64,000 bases of DNA from Luteimonas sp. YGD11-2 (GCF_004118975.1 NZ_CP035376.1:186001-250000); one strand, 5' to 3'; shown: positions 49,151 to 59,453, counted from the first letter of the stretch. Numbers and translations are program-made. Notes: a model not told the origin generated them from the sequence alone.

Positions 49151-49924
49151 TTACTGCACCTTGATCGGCAGCGCCTGCAGCCCGCCGTTCTGGAGCTTGG
49201 CCTTGGCATCGGCCAGTTCGGTGGCGGTGCCGTAGGGGCCCATGCGCACGCGGTAGACGGTGCGCCCGTTGGCGTTGCCGGATTCGACCCGTGCCGACAG
49301 GCCCAGCAGCGCGATCCGCGCCTTCAGCGCCTCGGCATCGCCGGACGCGCTGAACGACCCGGCCTGCAGCAGGTAGCGCGCGGTGGTGTCCTGTGCCGGT
49401 GCAGCCGTCGCGGCCGGCGTTGCCGGGGCGGTCGTGGTCGCCGGCGTGGTGGTCGCCGCGGTGGAGGCCGGCGACGGTGCCGCGGCGGGCGCCTGCGGGG
49501 TGGCCGGGTCGGCGGCGTCCTGGCGGCGCTGTGCATCCTCGCGCTGGCGGCGGGCCTCTTCGGCGCGGGCGCTGGCGGCGAGCTCGGCATCGGTCATCGG
49601 CACTTCCTGGCCCGGCAACACGGTGTAGAAATCGTAATCGGGCTCGGTTGCCGGCAGCGGCGCGGGGTCGGCGGCCGCCGGGCGTCGGCGCGCGGGCGCG
49701 GGTGCTGCGTCCTCGTCGATGCTGGACGGCAACGCCGGCTGCGCATCCGGGTTGGCGCGAGGGCGGTAGAAGCCGTCGCTGCCGTCGGACTTCAGCACGC
49801 GCGGCGCCAGCATCACCACGATGATCGTCAGCACGATGCCGATGATCATCCACGCCCAGCCGGGCAGCCCGCCGGAGTTGCCGCCGTTGCGCCGTGCCTG
49901 CGATCTACCGCGTCGTGCTGCCAC
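49151..49924 (-). CDS. SPOR-domain membrane protein (FtsN-like)
   Basis: The 257-residue protein has a short basic cytoplasmic start (MAARRGRSQARRNGGN), one transmembrane helix (about residues 21-42), a long Ala/Pro/Thr-rich periplasmic linker and a C-terminal SPOR domain (RYLLQAGSFSASGDAEALKARIALLGLSARVES, VYRVRMGPYGTATELADAKAKL) that binds denuded glycan strands at the septum. Architecture matches FtsN, though the FtsN core sequence is not evident. It follows argS on the same strand, an order seen in relatives. Confidence 0.92.
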   Translation of the reverse strand: MAARRGRSQARRNGGNSGGLPGWAWMIIGIVLTIIVVMLAPRVLKSDGSDGFYRPRANPDAQPALPSSIDEDAAPAPARRRPAAADPAPLPATEPDYDFYTVLPGQEVPMTDAELAASARAEEARRQREDAQRRQDAADPATPQAPAAAPSPASTAATTTPATTTAPATPAATAAPAQDTTARYLLQAGSFSASGDAEALKARIALLGLSARVESGNANGRTVYRVRMGPYGTATELADAKAKLQNGGLQALPIKVQ

Positions 49925-50035
49925 TGCCTTGCCTTCCTCGAGTCGTTGCCGCCAGGCGGCCGGATGGAACAGAAAAATCCCGCGATCCAGTGTATGCCGA
50001 AGGCGCGGACCGCGCCGTCATCCCGCGGTGCGGGG

Positions 50036-51724
50036 CTACATCCGCTGCGGTGCGGCCACCCCGAGCAGGGCCAGGCCGTTGGCCAGCACCTGGCGGGTGG
50101 CGAGCGCCAGCGCCAGTCGCGAATCGCGCAGCCCGGCATCGTCAACCAGGAACTGGTGGTCGTTGTAGTAGGACTGGAACGCCTGCGCGAGTTCGACCAG
50201 ATAGGCCGCCACCAGGTGCGGCTCCAGCGACTGCCCGGCCGCCTCCACCACCTCAGGGAAGCGCGAGAGGTCGGTGAGCAGGTCGCGGGTCGCGCCGCTG
50301 TCGAGGTCCGGCAGCCGCTCCAGCCCGCTGGCGGCGTCGAATGCCAGTCCGCGTTCCTCCAGCTGCCGCAGCAGGCCGCAGATGCGCGCGTGCGAGAGCT
50401 GCACGTAGTAGACCGGGTTGTCGAGCGACTGGCTGCGGGCGAAATCGATGTCGAACACCAGCTGCGAATCCGGGCGCCGCGCGACCAGGAACCAGCGGGT
50501 GGCGTCGCGTCCGACCTCGTCGATCAGGTCGCGCAGGGTCACGTAGCTGCCGGCGCGCTTGGACAGCTTCACCTCCTCGCCGCCACGCATCACCGTGACC
50601 ATCTGGTGCAGCACGTATTCCGGCCAGCCCTGCGGAATGCCGGCATCCAGCGCCTGCAGGCCGGCGCGCACCCGCGCCAGCGAACCGTGGTGGTCGGCGC
50701 CGAGTTCGGTGATCGCGCGCTCGTAGCCGCGCTGCCACTTCGACAGGTGGTAGGCGACATCCGGCACGAAGTAGGTGTAGGTGCCATCGGACTTGCGCAT
50801 CACGCGGTCCTTGTCGTCACCGAAACCGGTGGTGCGCAGCCACAGCGCGCCGCCTTCCTCGTAGGTGTGGCCGTGGGCGATGAGCTCGCGCACGGTTTCC
50901 TCGACCTTGCCGTCGGCGTACAGCGACGACTCGAGGAAGTACACGTCGAACGCCACCCCGAACGCGGCGAGATCCGCGTTCTGCTCGCGGCGCAGCCAGG
51001 CCACCGCGAAGCGGCGGATGGCATCGAGGTCGTCGGGGTCGCCGGCACCGGCCACGGTGTGGCCGTCGACCTCGACGCTGTCGCCGCGCAGATAGGCGGC
51101 GGCCACGTCGGCGATGTAATCGCCGTTGTAGGCGTCCGCCGGCCAGTCGGCATCACCCGGCGCATGCCCGTGGGCGCGGGCCTGGGTGGAGCGTGCGAGG
51201 TTCTCGATCTGCACGCCGGCATCGTTGTAGTAGAACTCGCGCGCCACGTCCCAGCCATTGGCCTCGAGCACGCGGGCGATGCAGTCGCCGATGGCCGCCG
51301 CGCGGCCATGGCCGACATGCAGTGGTCCGGTCGGGTTCGCCGACACGTATTCCACGCCGGCGCGGCGCCCGGCCCCGGAACTGTTGTGGCCGTACGACTC
51401 GCCGAGCTCATGCACCGCGCGCAGCTGCGCCTGCCACGCCGTGGGCGTGAGGCGGAAGTTGATGAACCCCGGTCCGGCGATGTCCACCGAGGCCACCAGC
51501 CCGGTCTGTGGCAGCGCCGCGGTCAGTGCCTGGGCGAGTGCGCGCGGATTGCTGCGGGCAGGCTTGGCCAGCAGCATCGCCACGTTGGTGGAGAAATCGC
51601 CATGGCTGCGATCCTTCGGCCGCTCCACGATGAATTCGGGCGTGGCGAGGTCGCCGGGCAGGTCGCCCCGGGCACGCAGGGCGTCGAGGCCCTGTTCGAT
51701 CAGGGCGCGGAGCTGGGATTTCAC
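50036..51724 (-). CDS. arginyl-tRNA synthetase ArgS
   Basis: A class I aminoacyl-tRNA synthetase. The 562-residue protein has the HIGH-type motif in [18 protein letters not shown], the ArgS N-terminal domain ([24 protein letters not shown]), a KMSKS-like [17 protein letters not shown], the [16 protein letters not shown] region and the C-terminal anticodon-binding DALR domain ending GVAAPQRM. Typical length. Confidence 0.97.
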   Translation of the reverse strand: MKSQLRALIEQGLDALRARGDLPGDLATPEFIVERPKDRSHGDFSTNVAMLLAKPARSNPRALAQALTAALPQTGLVASVDIAGPGFINFRLTPTAWQAQLRAVHELGESYGHNSSGAGRRAGVEYVSANPTGPLHVGHGRAAAIGDCIARVLEANGWDVAREFYYNDAGVQIENLARSTQARAHGHAPGDADWPADAYNGDYIADVAAAYLRGDSVEVDGHTVAGAGDPDDLDAIRRFAVAWLRREQNADLAAFGVAFDVYFLESSLYADGKVEETVRELIAHGHTYEEGGALWLRTTGFGDDKDRVMRKSDGTYTYFVPDVAYHLSKWQRGYERAITELGADHHGSLARVRAGLQALDAGIPQGWPEYVLHQMVTVMRGGEEVKLSKRAGSYVTLRDLIDEVGRDATRWFLVARRPDSQLVFDIDFARSQSLDNPVYYVQLSHARICGLLRQLEERGLAFDAASGLERLPDLDSGATRDLLTDLSRFPEVVEAAGQSLEPHLVAAYLVELAQAFQSYYNDHQFLVDDAGLRDSRLALALATRQVLANGLALLGVAAPQRM

Positions 51725-51796
51725 AGGCGTTGGGCGGTATTGCAGGGGGCCGATAGTGTAGACGGCCGCGGGCCGGCACGTTCCGCCGGGCGTTGC

Positions 51797-52471
51797 CTAC
51801 ACCCAGCCGCGCGCCGCCAGCGACACCGGTGGGCCGTCGCCGATGACGAAGTGGTCGAGCAGGCGCACGTCCACCAGCCCCAGTGCCTGCTTGAGCTGCG
51901 CGGTCACCGCCCGGTCCGCCGCGCTCGGCTCGGCGCTGCCGCTGGGATGGTTGTGGCCGACGATCAGCGCCGCGGCGTTGTGCGCCAGCGCGCGCCGCAC
52001 CACCTCGCGCGGATGCACTTCGGCACCGTCGATGGTGCCGCGGAACAGTTCCTCGAACGCCAGCGCGCGGTGGCGGGTGTCGAGGAACAGCGCGGCGAAC
52101 ACCTCGTGCGGGTAGCCGCGCAGGCGCTGCGCGAAATAGCGGCCGGCGGACTGCGGATCGCTCAGTGCCTCGCCACGCTCGAGGCCGGCGGCGAGGTAGC
52201 GGCCGCACAGCTCGAGCGCGGCCGCCAGCAGCGCCGCGCGTGCCGGGCCCAAGCCGGGAAGTGCGGCCAGCTGCGCCGGCGTGCGTTCGAGCAGCTTCCG
52301 CAGCGGGCCGTGGCCTGCCAGCAGCTCGCGCGCGGTGGCAACCGCGTCGCGCCCGCGCAGCCCGGAGCCCAGGAACAGCGCCAGCAGTTCCGCATCCGAC
52401 AGCACGGCGGCACCGCGGGCCAGGAGTTTCTCGCGTGGTCGTTCGCTGCTGGGCCAGTCGCGGATGTGCAT
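51797..52471 (-). CDS. RadC family JAB-domain protein
   Basis: A 224-residue UPF0758 protein with an N-terminal helix-hairpin-helix region ([30 protein letters not shown]) and a C-terminal JAMM metal motif ([14 protein letters not shown]). Despite the name, a role in DNA repair is not supported; function is unknown. The start is the family ATG ([20 protein letters not shown]). It diverges from coaC, the conserved radC-dfp arrangement of gammaproteobacteria. Confidence 0.94.
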   Translation of the reverse strand: MHIRDWPSSERPREKLLARGAAVLSDAELLALFLGSGLRGRDAVATARELLAGHGPLRKLLERTPAQLAALPGLGPARAALLAAALELCGRYLAAGLERGEALSDPQSAGRYFAQRLRGYPHEVFAALFLDTRHRALAFEELFRGTIDGAEVHPREVVRRALAHNAAALIVGHNHPSGSAEPSAADRAVTAQLKQALGLVDVRLLDHFVIGDGPPVSLAARGWV

Positions 52472-52659
52472 GGCAAGCCTCGTGGGAAGAGCGTCGCGGC
52501 GGGCGGCCTGCACGACAGGGGAGGCCGTGGGTTTCGGGGTGGCCGCCCGCACGACGACGCCGGATGCATTGCAGCGCGCGGCGGCAGCCAGCGCAGCCGG
52601 GGGCGGCCCTGCCTTCGGGTAAGCTGTGGGCCCGCGTCCGTGTCGGATTTTTCCCACCC

Positions 52660-53223
52660 ATGAGCCAGTCACCTCCGCCGCTCGACGGCCTGCTTGCCGG
52701 CCAGCGCGTGCTGGTGTGCGTGGGTGGCGGGATCGCCGCGTACAAGGCCGCCGAACTGGTGCGCCGCCTGCGCGACGCCGGCGCCGTGGTGCGGGTGGCG
52801 ATGACCGAGCACGCGCAGCAGTTCGTCGGCACCGCGACCTTCCAGGCCGTTTCCGGCGAGCCGGTGCGCACCTCGCTGTGGGATGCCGCCGCCGAAGCCG
52901 CGATGGGACACCTGGAGCTCGCCGCGTGGGCCGACCGGGTGGTGGTCGCGCCGGCCACCGCCGACCTCATCGCGCGCCTCGCGCACGGTTTCGCCAACGA
53001 CCTGGTCAGCACCCTGTACCTCGCCACCGAGGCGCGGGTGGCGATCGCCCCGGCGATGAACCACCGCATGTGGCGGCACCCGGCCACCCAGGCCAACGTG
53101 GAGACATTGCGTGCGCGCGGTGTGCAGGTGATCGGCCCCGACGACGGTCCGCTGGCCGAGGGCGAATCCGGCCCCGGGCGCCTGCGCGAACCGGAATGGA
53201 TCGTGCGCGAGCTGGCCGGATGA
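52660..53223 (+). CDS. phosphopantothenoylcysteine decarboxylase CoaC (separate frame)
   Basis: It decarboxylates 4'-phosphopantothenoylcysteine in coenzyme A synthesis. The 187-residue flavoprotein domain has [21 protein letters not shown], the catalytic histidine in AAMGHLELA, the [22 protein letters not shown] flavin region and the PxMNxxMW motif (PAMNHRMW). In most proteobacteria this is the N-terminal half of bifunctional CoaBC (Dfp). Here a TGA ends it after [13 protein letters not shown], and the ligase half begins in the -1-shifted frame with an ATG overlapping that stop (ATGA at 53220). Confidence 0.93.
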   Translation: MSQSPPPLDGLLAGQRVLVCVGGGIAAYKAAELVRRLRDAGAVVRVAMTEHAQQFVGTATFQAVSGEPVRTSLWDAAAEAAMGHLELAAWADRVVVAPATADLIARLAHGFANDLVSTLYLATEARVAIAPAMNHRMWRHPATQANVETLRARGVQVIGPDDGPLAEGESGPGRLREPEWIVRELAG

Positions 53224-53864
53224 GCAGAGCGCTTGCCGGCCTGCGCATCGTGGTGAGCGCGGGCCCGACCTACGAGGACATCGACCCGGTGCGCTTCCTC
53301 GGCAACCGCAGCAGCGGGCGGATGGGCTTCGCGGTGGCCGCGGCGGCCGCGCGCCGCGGCGCCGACGTGGTGCTGGTCGCGGGCCCCGTGCATCTCGACA
53401 CCCCGCCGGGCGTGCAGCGCATCGACGTACGCTCTGCCGCGCAGATGCACGCGGCGGTGTTCGCCGCGATGCCGGCCGATGCCTATATCGCCGCTGCCGC
53501 CGTCGCGGACTACACCCCGCGCGTGGTGGCCGCCGACAAGCTCAAGAAGAACGGCGACACCCTGCTGGTCGAATGCGTGCGCACCGCCGACATCCTCGCC
53601 GATCTGGGCGCGCACGCGCTGCGGCCACGCCGGCTGGTCGGCTTCGCCGCCGAGACCGGCGACCTGGCCGGCTACGCGCGCGACAAGCTGGTGCGCAAGC
53701 GCCTGGACGTCATCGCTGCCAACCGCGTCGGCCAGCCGGGCAGCGGTTTCGAGAGCGAGGACAACGCGCTCACCGTGTACTGGCCCGATGGCGAACAGTC
53801 GCTGGGGCCGGCGCCGAAGACCGTTATCGCCGAGCAACTGCTCGACCTGGTGTTCGCCAGCTGA
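53220..53864 (+). CDS. phosphopantothenate-cysteine ligase CoaB (separate frame)
   Basis: It joins cysteine to 4'-phosphopantothenate using CTP. The 214-residue protein has the CoaB Rossmann start [27 protein letters not shown], the AAAVADYTP loop, the KLKK lysine pair, and GFAAETGDL / [29 protein letters not shown]. It begins at an ATG overlapping the coaC stop by four bases. The linker length after joining both products equals that of fused CoaBC, so a one-base indel in a formerly fused gene, or a sequencing error, is possible; the neat ATGA favours genuine coupled genes. Confidence 0.92.
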   Translation: MSRALAGLRIVVSAGPTYEDIDPVRFLGNRSSGRMGFAVAAAAARRGADVVLVAGPVHLDTPPGVQRIDVRSAAQMHAAVFAAMPADAYIAAAAVADYTPRVVAADKLKKNGDTLLVECVRTADILADLGAHALRPRRLVGFAAETGDLAGYARDKLVRKRLDVIAANRVGQPGSGFESEDNALTVYWPDGEQSLGPAPKTVIAEQLLDLVFAS

Positions 53865-53911
53865 TCCCACTGCCGCCCCGCTCCGGGTGCGGCCCTGCCA
53901 CGGAGCCACCG

Positions 53912-54376
53912 GTGTCCGCAATCCATGTCCTGCAGGTCCAGCGCCTCGATCCGCGTTACGGCGACGAATGGCCGCTGCCCGCCTATGCCACCGCCGGCAG
54001 CGCCGGGCTCGACCTGCGCGCCGCGCTCGATGCACCGCTCGAGCTCGCGCCCGGCGATGCGGCGCTGGTGCCCAGCGGGCTGGCGATCCATATCGGTGAT
54101 CCCGGCCTGTGCGCGGTGGTGCTGCCGCGCTCGGGCCTCGGGCATCGGCACGGCATCGTGCTGGGCAACGGCACCGGGCTCATCGACGCCGACTACCAGG
54201 GGCCGCTGATGATCAGCGTCTTCAACCGTGGGCGCGAGGCCTACACGATCGCCGTCGGCGACCGCATCGCACAGCTGGTGCTGCTGCCGGTGGTGCGTGC
54301 GGATCTCGAGTTGGTGGATGGCTTCACGGCGAGCGCGCGCGGCAGTGGCGGCTTCGGGCATACCGGTGTGCGTTGA
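53912..54376 (+). CDS. dUTP diphosphatase Dut
   Basis: It hydrolyses dUTP to dUMP, keeping uracil out of DNA and feeding thymidylate synthesis. The 154-residue trimeric enzyme has the five family motifs: [49 protein letters not shown] and [10 protein letters not shown]. It starts at a GTG (53912). It lies in the conserved coaBC-dut-algC order. Confidence 0.96.
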   Translation: MSAIHVLQVQRLDPRYGDEWPLPAYATAGSAGLDLRAALDAPLELAPGDAALVPSGLAIHIGDPGLCAVVLPRSGLGHRHGIVLGNGTGLIDADYQGPLMISVFNRGREAYTIAVGDRIAQLVLLPVVRADLELVDGFTASARGSGGFGHTGVR

Positions 54377-54539
54377 CGCCGCGCACGTTGCCGATGTCGC
54401 GCATGGCGCGGATCGGCGGTACGTTATGCGCCGTGCGCCGGTGCATGGCACGCATGTTGCGTAGACATCTGGACGCGGTGGCGGCGCAGGGGGCGTCGCC
54501 ACGACGCGTCCTGATCCGGCTGCCCTGGGGAACCAAAGG

Positions 54540-56858
54540 ATGAGCGACACCCAACCGCACAAGGCCCGCCTGCTGCTGGCGCGCGCGCGACCGTTCCTGC
54601 CGCTGGTGGCGATCGCGCTGGCGGCGCTGGCGCTGTGGATCGCCTGGGGCGGCTGGCGGCATGTGCAGGACGGCAACCGCCGCGCCGCGCTGGAGCAGGC
54701 GCGCGACCTGGTCTCGCTCTCGGTCGCGCAGGCCCTGCAGGCCGAACAGGAGCGCCTGCGCGAGCGGCTGGAATCGGCCGACGTGCGCGGCCCGCTGCTG
54801 CGTGGCGAGGTCGAGGCCGCGGCTGCCGCGCTCGCGCGTGACTGGCCGATGCTGGAAGAGGCCGCGGTGTATCCGCCGGCCCTGCAGAGCGTCTACGCCG
54901 ATCTGACCCGGAACGGCTTCGGCCGCGCCGCGGTGCTGGAGGCGGCGATGAGCGAGGACCGCGCGCTGTCGCTGGTCATCCGCGAGGACGGCAGTGAACG
55001 CCTGGCGGTCGCGGCGCCGATCAAGGATGCCGGCGGCGCACTGGCCGGCGTGGCGGTGGCGCGGCTGCCGCTGGCGCGCATCCGTGCCGGGTTCGACAGC
55101 GCGGTCATCGACGAGGGGCGCATGTACCTGGCGCTGCGGCAGGGCAGCGTCACCCTGCTTGAACGCGGCAGCGCCGAGCATGCCGGCGCCGCCGAGCGAC
55201 TGGGCACACCGGTGGCTGGCAGTGGCCTACGGGTCGCGGCCGGCCTCCCGTATGGCGTTGCCGCGCCGTTCGGCCTGGCCGGAATGCCGGCGTTCGTCGT
55301 CGCGCTGGTGCTGCTGCTGCTCGCCTACGTCGCCTGGCGCGTGCTGCCCGGCCTCGCACGCGATGCGGTGGCCGGCGAGGACGGCGCGCCCACCCTGCTC
55401 GAAGCCGTCGCCCTCGCCCCGGGCGACATCGAATCCCCCCAGAAATCCGAGGTCAAGGACGTGTCCAAACCCCAAGCGGCCCGCATCGATCGCAGCATCT
55501 TCCGCGCCTACGACATCCGTGGCGTGGTCGGCGAGACCCTCGATGCCGGGATTGCCGAGCTGATCGGCCAGGCCATCGGTTCGCTGATGCGCGAGCAGGA
55601 CCTCGCCGACATCGTGATCGGCCGCGATGGCCGCCTGTCCGGCCCCGACCTGCTGGCCGGGCTGACCGAAGGCCTGCGGCGCGCCGGCCGCAACGTCATC
55701 GACATCGGCATGGTGCCGACGCCGGTGGCCTACTTCGGCGCCTACCACCTGCGTACGGGCTGCTGCATCTCGCTGACCGGCAGCCACAACCCGCCGGACT
55801 ACAACGGCTTCAAGATCGTGGTCGGCGGCGAGACGCTGTCGGGCGACGCCATCGTCGACCTCTACGCGCGCATCGCCGAGGACCGCCTCTACACCGCACC
55901 GGCGCCCGGCGGGTTGAGCCAGCAGGACATCGCCGACGCCTATGTCGAGCGCATCGCCTCCGACGTGCAGGTCGAGCGCCCGCTCAAGGTGGTCGTGGAT
56001 GCCGGCAACGGCGTGGCCGGCGAGATCGGTCCGCGCGTGCTGGAAGCGATCGGTGCCGAAGTGGTGCCGCTGTACTGCGAGATCGACGGCACGTTCCCCA
56101 ACCACCATCCGGACCCGAGCGAGCCGCACAACCTCGAGGACCTGGTGAGCATGGTCAAGCGGCTGGATGCGGACCTCGGCATCGCCTTCGACGGCGACGG
56201 CGACCGCCTCGGCGTGGTCACCCGCGACGGCGAGAACATCTTCCCCGACCGCATGCTGATGCTGTTCGCCGCCGACGTGCTGGAACGCAACCCGGGCGCG
56301 GTGATCATCTTCGACGTCAAGTCGACCGGAAAGCTGCCGGGCCACATCCTGCGCCACGGCGGCAGCCCGCTGATGTGGAAGACCGGCCACTCGCTGATCA
56401 AGGCCAAGATGCGCGAAACCGAGGCCGAACTTGCCGGCGAGATGAGCGGCCACTTCTTCTTCGCCGAGCGCTGGTACGGCTTCGACGACGGCATCTATGC
56501 CGCCGCGCGCCTGCTGGAGATCCTCGCCGCGCAGGCGGAGACGCCCACCGCGGTGCTGCACGCGCTGCCGGCCGGCGTGTCCACGCCGGAGATCAAGGTG
56601 CAGGCGCCGGGTGGCGACCCGCATGCCTTCGTCGAGCGCTTCCAGGCCGCCGCCACGCTGGACGGCGCGCGCCTGTCGACCATCGACGGCGTGCGCGCCG
56701 ACTGGGCCGACGGCTGGGGCCTGGTGCGTGCCTCCAACACCACCCCGGTGCTGGTGCTGCGCTTCGACGCCGACAACGAGGCCGCATTGAAGCGCATCCA
56801 GCAGACCTTCCGCGAGCAGCTGCTGGCGGTGGATCCCGCGCTTCCGCTGGAGTTCTGA
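54540..56858 (+). CDS. phosphomannomutase/phosphoglucomutase with membrane-anchored N-terminal domain
   Basis: It interconverts 6- and 1-phosphates of mannose and glucose for exopolysaccharide and LPS precursors. Of 772 residues, the first 310 form an N-terminal module: a transmembrane helix (about 18-38), a coiled-coil-like region and periplasmic domain, then a second helix (about 252-273). The C-terminal 455 residues are the alpha-D-phosphohexomutase core with the phosphoserine in TGSHNPPDYNG (Ser415), the metal loop DGDGDRLG (from Asp551) and EMSGHFFF. Relatives in Xanthomonas and Pseudomonas have the same extended form beside dut. The extra domain is thought to be sensory; its ligand is unknown. 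Confidence 0.94.
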   Translation: MSDTQPHKARLLLARARPFLPLVAIALAALALWIAWGGWRHVQDGNRRAALEQARDLVSLSVAQALQAEQERLRERLESADVRGPLLRGEVEAAAAALARDWPMLEEAAVYPPALQSVYADLTRNGFGRAAVLEAAMSEDRALSLVIREDGSERLAVAAPIKDAGGALAGVAVARLPLARIRAGFDSAVIDEGRMYLALRQGSVTLLERGSAEHAGAAERLGTPVAGSGLRVAAGLPYGVAAPFGLAGMPAFVVALVLLLLAYVAWRVLPGLARDAVAGEDGAPTLLEAVALAPGDIESPQKSEVKDVSKPQAARIDRSIFRAYDIRGVVGETLDAGIAELIGQAIGSLMREQDLADIVIGRDGRLSGPDLLAGLTEGLRRAGRNVIDIGMVPTPVAYFGAYHLRTGCCISLTGSHNPPDYNGFKIVVGGETLSGDAIVDLYARIAEDRLYTAPAPGGLSQQDIADAYVERIASDVQVERPLKVVVDAGNGVAGEIGPRVLEAIGAEVVPLYCEIDGTFPNHHPDPSEPHNLEDLVSMVKRLDADLGIAFDGDGDRLGVVTRDGENIFPDRMLMLFAADVLERNPGAVIIFDVKSTGKLPGHILRHGGSPLMWKTGHSLIKAKMRETEAELAGEMSGHFFFAERWYGFDDGIYAAARLLEILAAQAETPTAVLHALPAGVSTPEIKVQAPGGDPHAFVERFQAAATLDGARLSTIDGVRADWADGWGLVRASNTTPVLVLRFDADNEAALKRIQQTFREQLLAVDPALPLEF

Positions 56859-56902
56859 CCAGCAGTCCGGCTCCGGCCGGTAGCAGCCGGGAATGATGCG
56901 AT

Positions 56903-56924
56903 GCGGCGGCCTGCGGGCCGCCGC
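56903..56924 (+). terminator. hairpin after the phosphohexomutase gene
   Basis: GCGGCGGCC and GGCCGCCGC pair perfectly around TGCG, 45 bp after the stop, followed by GTTGCG. No T run. Confidence 0.5.
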
Positions 56925-57001
56925 GTTGCGATGGAGAGTCGGCAACGGTCCGCGTCGATCCCGGGAGCCCTGATTTTTCCTGCAGTTCACCGCGCGGTTT
57001 C

Positions 57002-57076
57002 CAGGCGTCTGCCGGGTGTTTGCCGACCAGGGCGATACCGGGCGCCGACCCGGCGGAATGAGCGGCAGGCGCCCCC
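57002..57076 (+). repeat. R3 hairpin repeat, copy 2
   Basis: CAGGCGTCTGCCGGGTGTTT, GCCGACCAGGGCGATACCGG, GCGCCGACCCGGCGGAAT, then GCGGCAGGCGCC: the reverse complement of 12384-12460 with scattered changes. The arms are less perfect than in copy 1. Similarity also extends about 60 bp upstream (GGGAGCCCTGATTTTTCC). Confidence 0.75.
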
Positions 57077-57202
57077 GCTCGCGTCCTTGCTACAGCGCCC
57101 AGCACGTCAAAACCCGACGCGCGACCGCGGATTTCTCCGATGGCGCTGGATGACATGTCGCGCGAAGCTCGACCTGTCGCCCAGGGACGGGCACCGGATG
57201 CC

Positions 57203-58091
57203 GTGACATGGACAGGACGGTCGTCAAACCACTGGCTGCGGATCGCGCTGTTGTGCGGCGTGTCCGCGTGCAGCACCGCACTGGCGGTACCGCCGGGTGA
57301 TGCGCCACCGATGCTGGCCACCAGCTACGCCGACAGCGTCGACGACATCGGCGCGTACTGGGTCAGCGAGAAAACTCGATGGCGTGCGCGCGCGCTGGGA
57401 CGGCAGTGCGCTGTGGACGCGTGGTGGCATGCGCATCCGCCCGCCGGCGTGGTTCACCCGCGGCTGGCCCACGCAGGCGATGGACGGCGAGCTGTGGATC
57501 GGCCGCAACCGCTTCGACGAAGTGAGCGCGCTGGTGCGAGCGAGTGACGGCAGCGATGACCCCGCCTGGCACGCGGTGCGCTTGCTGGTGTTCGACCTGC
57601 CCGGCGAGGAGGTGGGCTTCGAGGCGCGCATCGCACGCATGCGGCGGCTGCTCGACGCCGCCGGCATCGACTGGCTGCGCCCGGTGCGCCAGCGGCGCTT
57701 CGCGGACCGCGCGGCGCTGGATGCGCACTTCCACGCGGTGCTCGCCGCCGGTGGCGAGGGCCTGATGCTGCACCATCGCGATTCGCGCTACCGCAGTGGC
57801 CGCAGCGAACTGCTGCTGAAGTACAAGCCGCATGACGATGCCGAGGCGCGGGTGATCGCGCACCTGCCCGGTCAGGGACGGCATGCCGGCAGGCTGGGTG
57901 CGTTGCTGGTGGAACTGCCGGATGGTCGTCGGCTGCGGTTGGGCAGCGGCCTCACCGACGCCCAGCGCGATGCGCCGCCGGCGATCGGCAGCTGGGTGAC
58001 CTTCCGCCATTCCGGGCTGACCACGCGCGGCCTGCCGCGCTTCGCCCGCTTCCTGCGTGTACGCGACGAACTGCCGCCCGCCGACCCGTGA
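57203..58091 (+). pseudogene. periplasmic-type ATP-dependent DNA ligase (LigE-like), frameshifted
   Basis: Two frames together encode a small ATP-dependent DNA ligase. The first frame (start near GTG 57203, or ATG 57140) gives a signal-peptide-like segment (HWLRIALLCGVSACSTALA), then MLATSYADSVDDIGAYWVSEK. The second continues KLDGVRARWDGSALWTRGG, with GEGLMLHH, LLKYKPHDDAEARVIAHLPG and a C-terminal OB domain. An exported signal on a minimal ligase is typical of LigE enzymes. The switch of frame lies at AAAA (57371-57374): removing one A restores the KLDG motif carrying the catalytic lysine. It is either a true inactivating indel or a homopolymer sequencing error. The R3 repeat lies just upstream. 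Confidence 0.85.
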
Positions 58092-58107
58092 CGCGCGCTG
58101 CCCGGCC

Positions 58108-58758
58108 TCAGTCGGCCTGCAGGCGCTTCAGTTCGCGGTAGCGCGCCAGCGCGTCCTGCAGGTCGCGGTCGAGGGTGCTGCGCTCGGCCAGCTGCTGCTG
58201 GAGGATCGCCTGCTGGCGCAGCAGGTCGGCATGCTGGGCAAGGATGTTGTCGGCCAGCGGCTTGCGCACCGGCTGCTGCTGCAGCTCGAGGTCGGCGGCC
58301 TGGCGCAGCAGGCTGAGCAGGCTGGCGCGCAGGTTGGCCACGCCCATCTGCGAGGTCTTCACCGATTCCTCGACCAGGGTGATGCGCTCGCCGTAGGCAC
58401 GCTCGAGGTCGGATTCGGCCGCGTAGGACTCCACCATCGCAAGGTCCCGGCGCTGGCGTGCGGTGTCGGCTTCCGCGGCCTGCGCGGCCTGCCGTGCGGC
58501 CTCGGCGGCGGCGGCGCGTTCCGCCGACGACAGTGCCCGCCCCAGCTGCTCGCGCGCCAGGCCGGTGCGTGCGTTGAATTCGGTACGCGGGGCATCCACC
58601 GCCGAGGCCGGCAGCGCATCACCGCAGATCTTGCGGCCACTCTCTTCCCAGCAGTACACCCGGCGGGTGTCGCCGCCGGCCTTCTGCGCGGTGACCGGCA
58701 GGCAGGCAAGCAGGGCGGTCGCCCACAGCGCCGCGGTGATGATCGTCTTCGTTGCCAT
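58108..58758 (-). CDS. exported DUF4124-like coiled-coil protein
   Basis: The 216-residue precursor has a signal peptide (IITAALWATALLACLPVTA-QK). A short N-terminal motif RVYCWEESGRKICGDALP resembles DUF4124, with two cysteines. The rest is a long Ala/Arg/Gln-rich helix predicted to form a coiled coil (AERAAAAEAARQAAQAAEADTARQRRD, LRQQAILQQQLAERSTLDRDLQDALARYRELKRL). It should be periplasmic; function is unknown. It is downstream of pyrE on the same strand with a 35-bp gap. Confidence 0.82.
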   Translation of the reverse strand: MATKTIITAALWATALLACLPVTAQKAGGDTRRVYCWEESGRKICGDALPASAVDAPRTEFNARTGLAREQLGRALSSAERAAAAEAARQAAQAAEADTARQRRDLAMVESYAAESDLERAYGERITLVEESVKTSQMGVANLRASLLSLLRQAADLELQQQPVRKPLADNILAQHADLLRQQAILQQQLAERSTLDRDLQDALARYRELKRLQAD

Positions 58759-58793
58759 GACTGCTTCCGTCCCCCCGGTCGGTCCGCCGGCGC

Positions 58794-59453
58794 TCATTGC
58801 TGGCTGCCGTAGCGCGCGCGGTAATCGACCAGCCGCGCGTGTTCGAACGAGAGTGTCGTGCTTCGGGTGGCGAACGCAAGCAGATCGTCGAGCGTCGCCA
58901 CCGCGACCACCGGCACGCCGTGCGCGTCCGCCACCGCCTGCGCCGCGGAACGGCGCGGCGTGGCATGCACGTCGACCACTTCCTGGCGGTCGAGCGCGAT
59001 CACGATGCCGGCCACGGTGCCGCCGGCGTCGGCGATCAGCCCGAGTGCCTCGCGGATCGCGGTGCCGGCGGTGATCACGTCGTCGACGATCAGCACCCGC
59101 CGGCCCGCCAGCGGTGCACCGATCAGCGTGCCGCCCTCGCCATGCGCCTTGGCTTCCTTGCGGTTGAAGGCCACCGGCAGGTCACGGCCGCGGCCGGCGT
59201 ATTCACAGGCCAGTGCGGTCGCCAGCGGGATGCCCTTGTAGGCCGGGCCGAACAGCAGGTCGAAATCGAGGCCCGCCGCGTCGATGGCATCGGCGTAGCA
59301 ACCGGCCAGCCCGGCCAGCGCCGCGCCGGAATCGAAGCGGCCGGCGTTGAAGAAATAGGGGCTGGTGCGGCCGGACTTGAGGGTGAACTCGCCGAAGCCC
59401 AGGGCCTCGGCCTGGAGCGCCAGCTGCAGGAACCGGGTGCGATGGTCGGGCAT
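58794..59453 (-). CDS. orotate phosphoribosyltransferase PyrE
   Basis: It attaches orotate to PRPP in pyrimidine synthesis. The 219-residue protein has the PRPP-binding signature VLIVDDVITAGTA, the active loop FNRKEAKAHGEGGTLIG, FGEFTLKSGRTSPYFFNAG and LLFGPAYKGIPLA. It sits in the conserved neighbourhood of dut-algC-pyrE-xth/crc known from Pseudomonas, here with other genes inserted. It diverges from the peroxidase gene. Confidence 0.96.
   Translation of the reverse strand: MPDHRTRFLQLALQAEALGFGEFTLKSGRTSPYFFNAGRFDSGAALAGLAGCYADAIDAAGLDFDLLFGPAYKGIPLATALACEYAGRGRDLPVAFNRKEAKAHGEGGTLIGAPLAGRRVLIVDDVITAGTAIREALGLIADAGGTVAGIVIALDRQEVVDVHATPRRSAAQAVADAHGVPVVAVATLDDLLAFATRSTTLSFEHARLVDYRARYGSQQ

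Noticed and set aside
56859..57139. Separate small gene between the phosphohexomutase and the ligase
   Set aside because: The open frame across this gap reads through repeat R3 and has no ribosome site or recognisable product.
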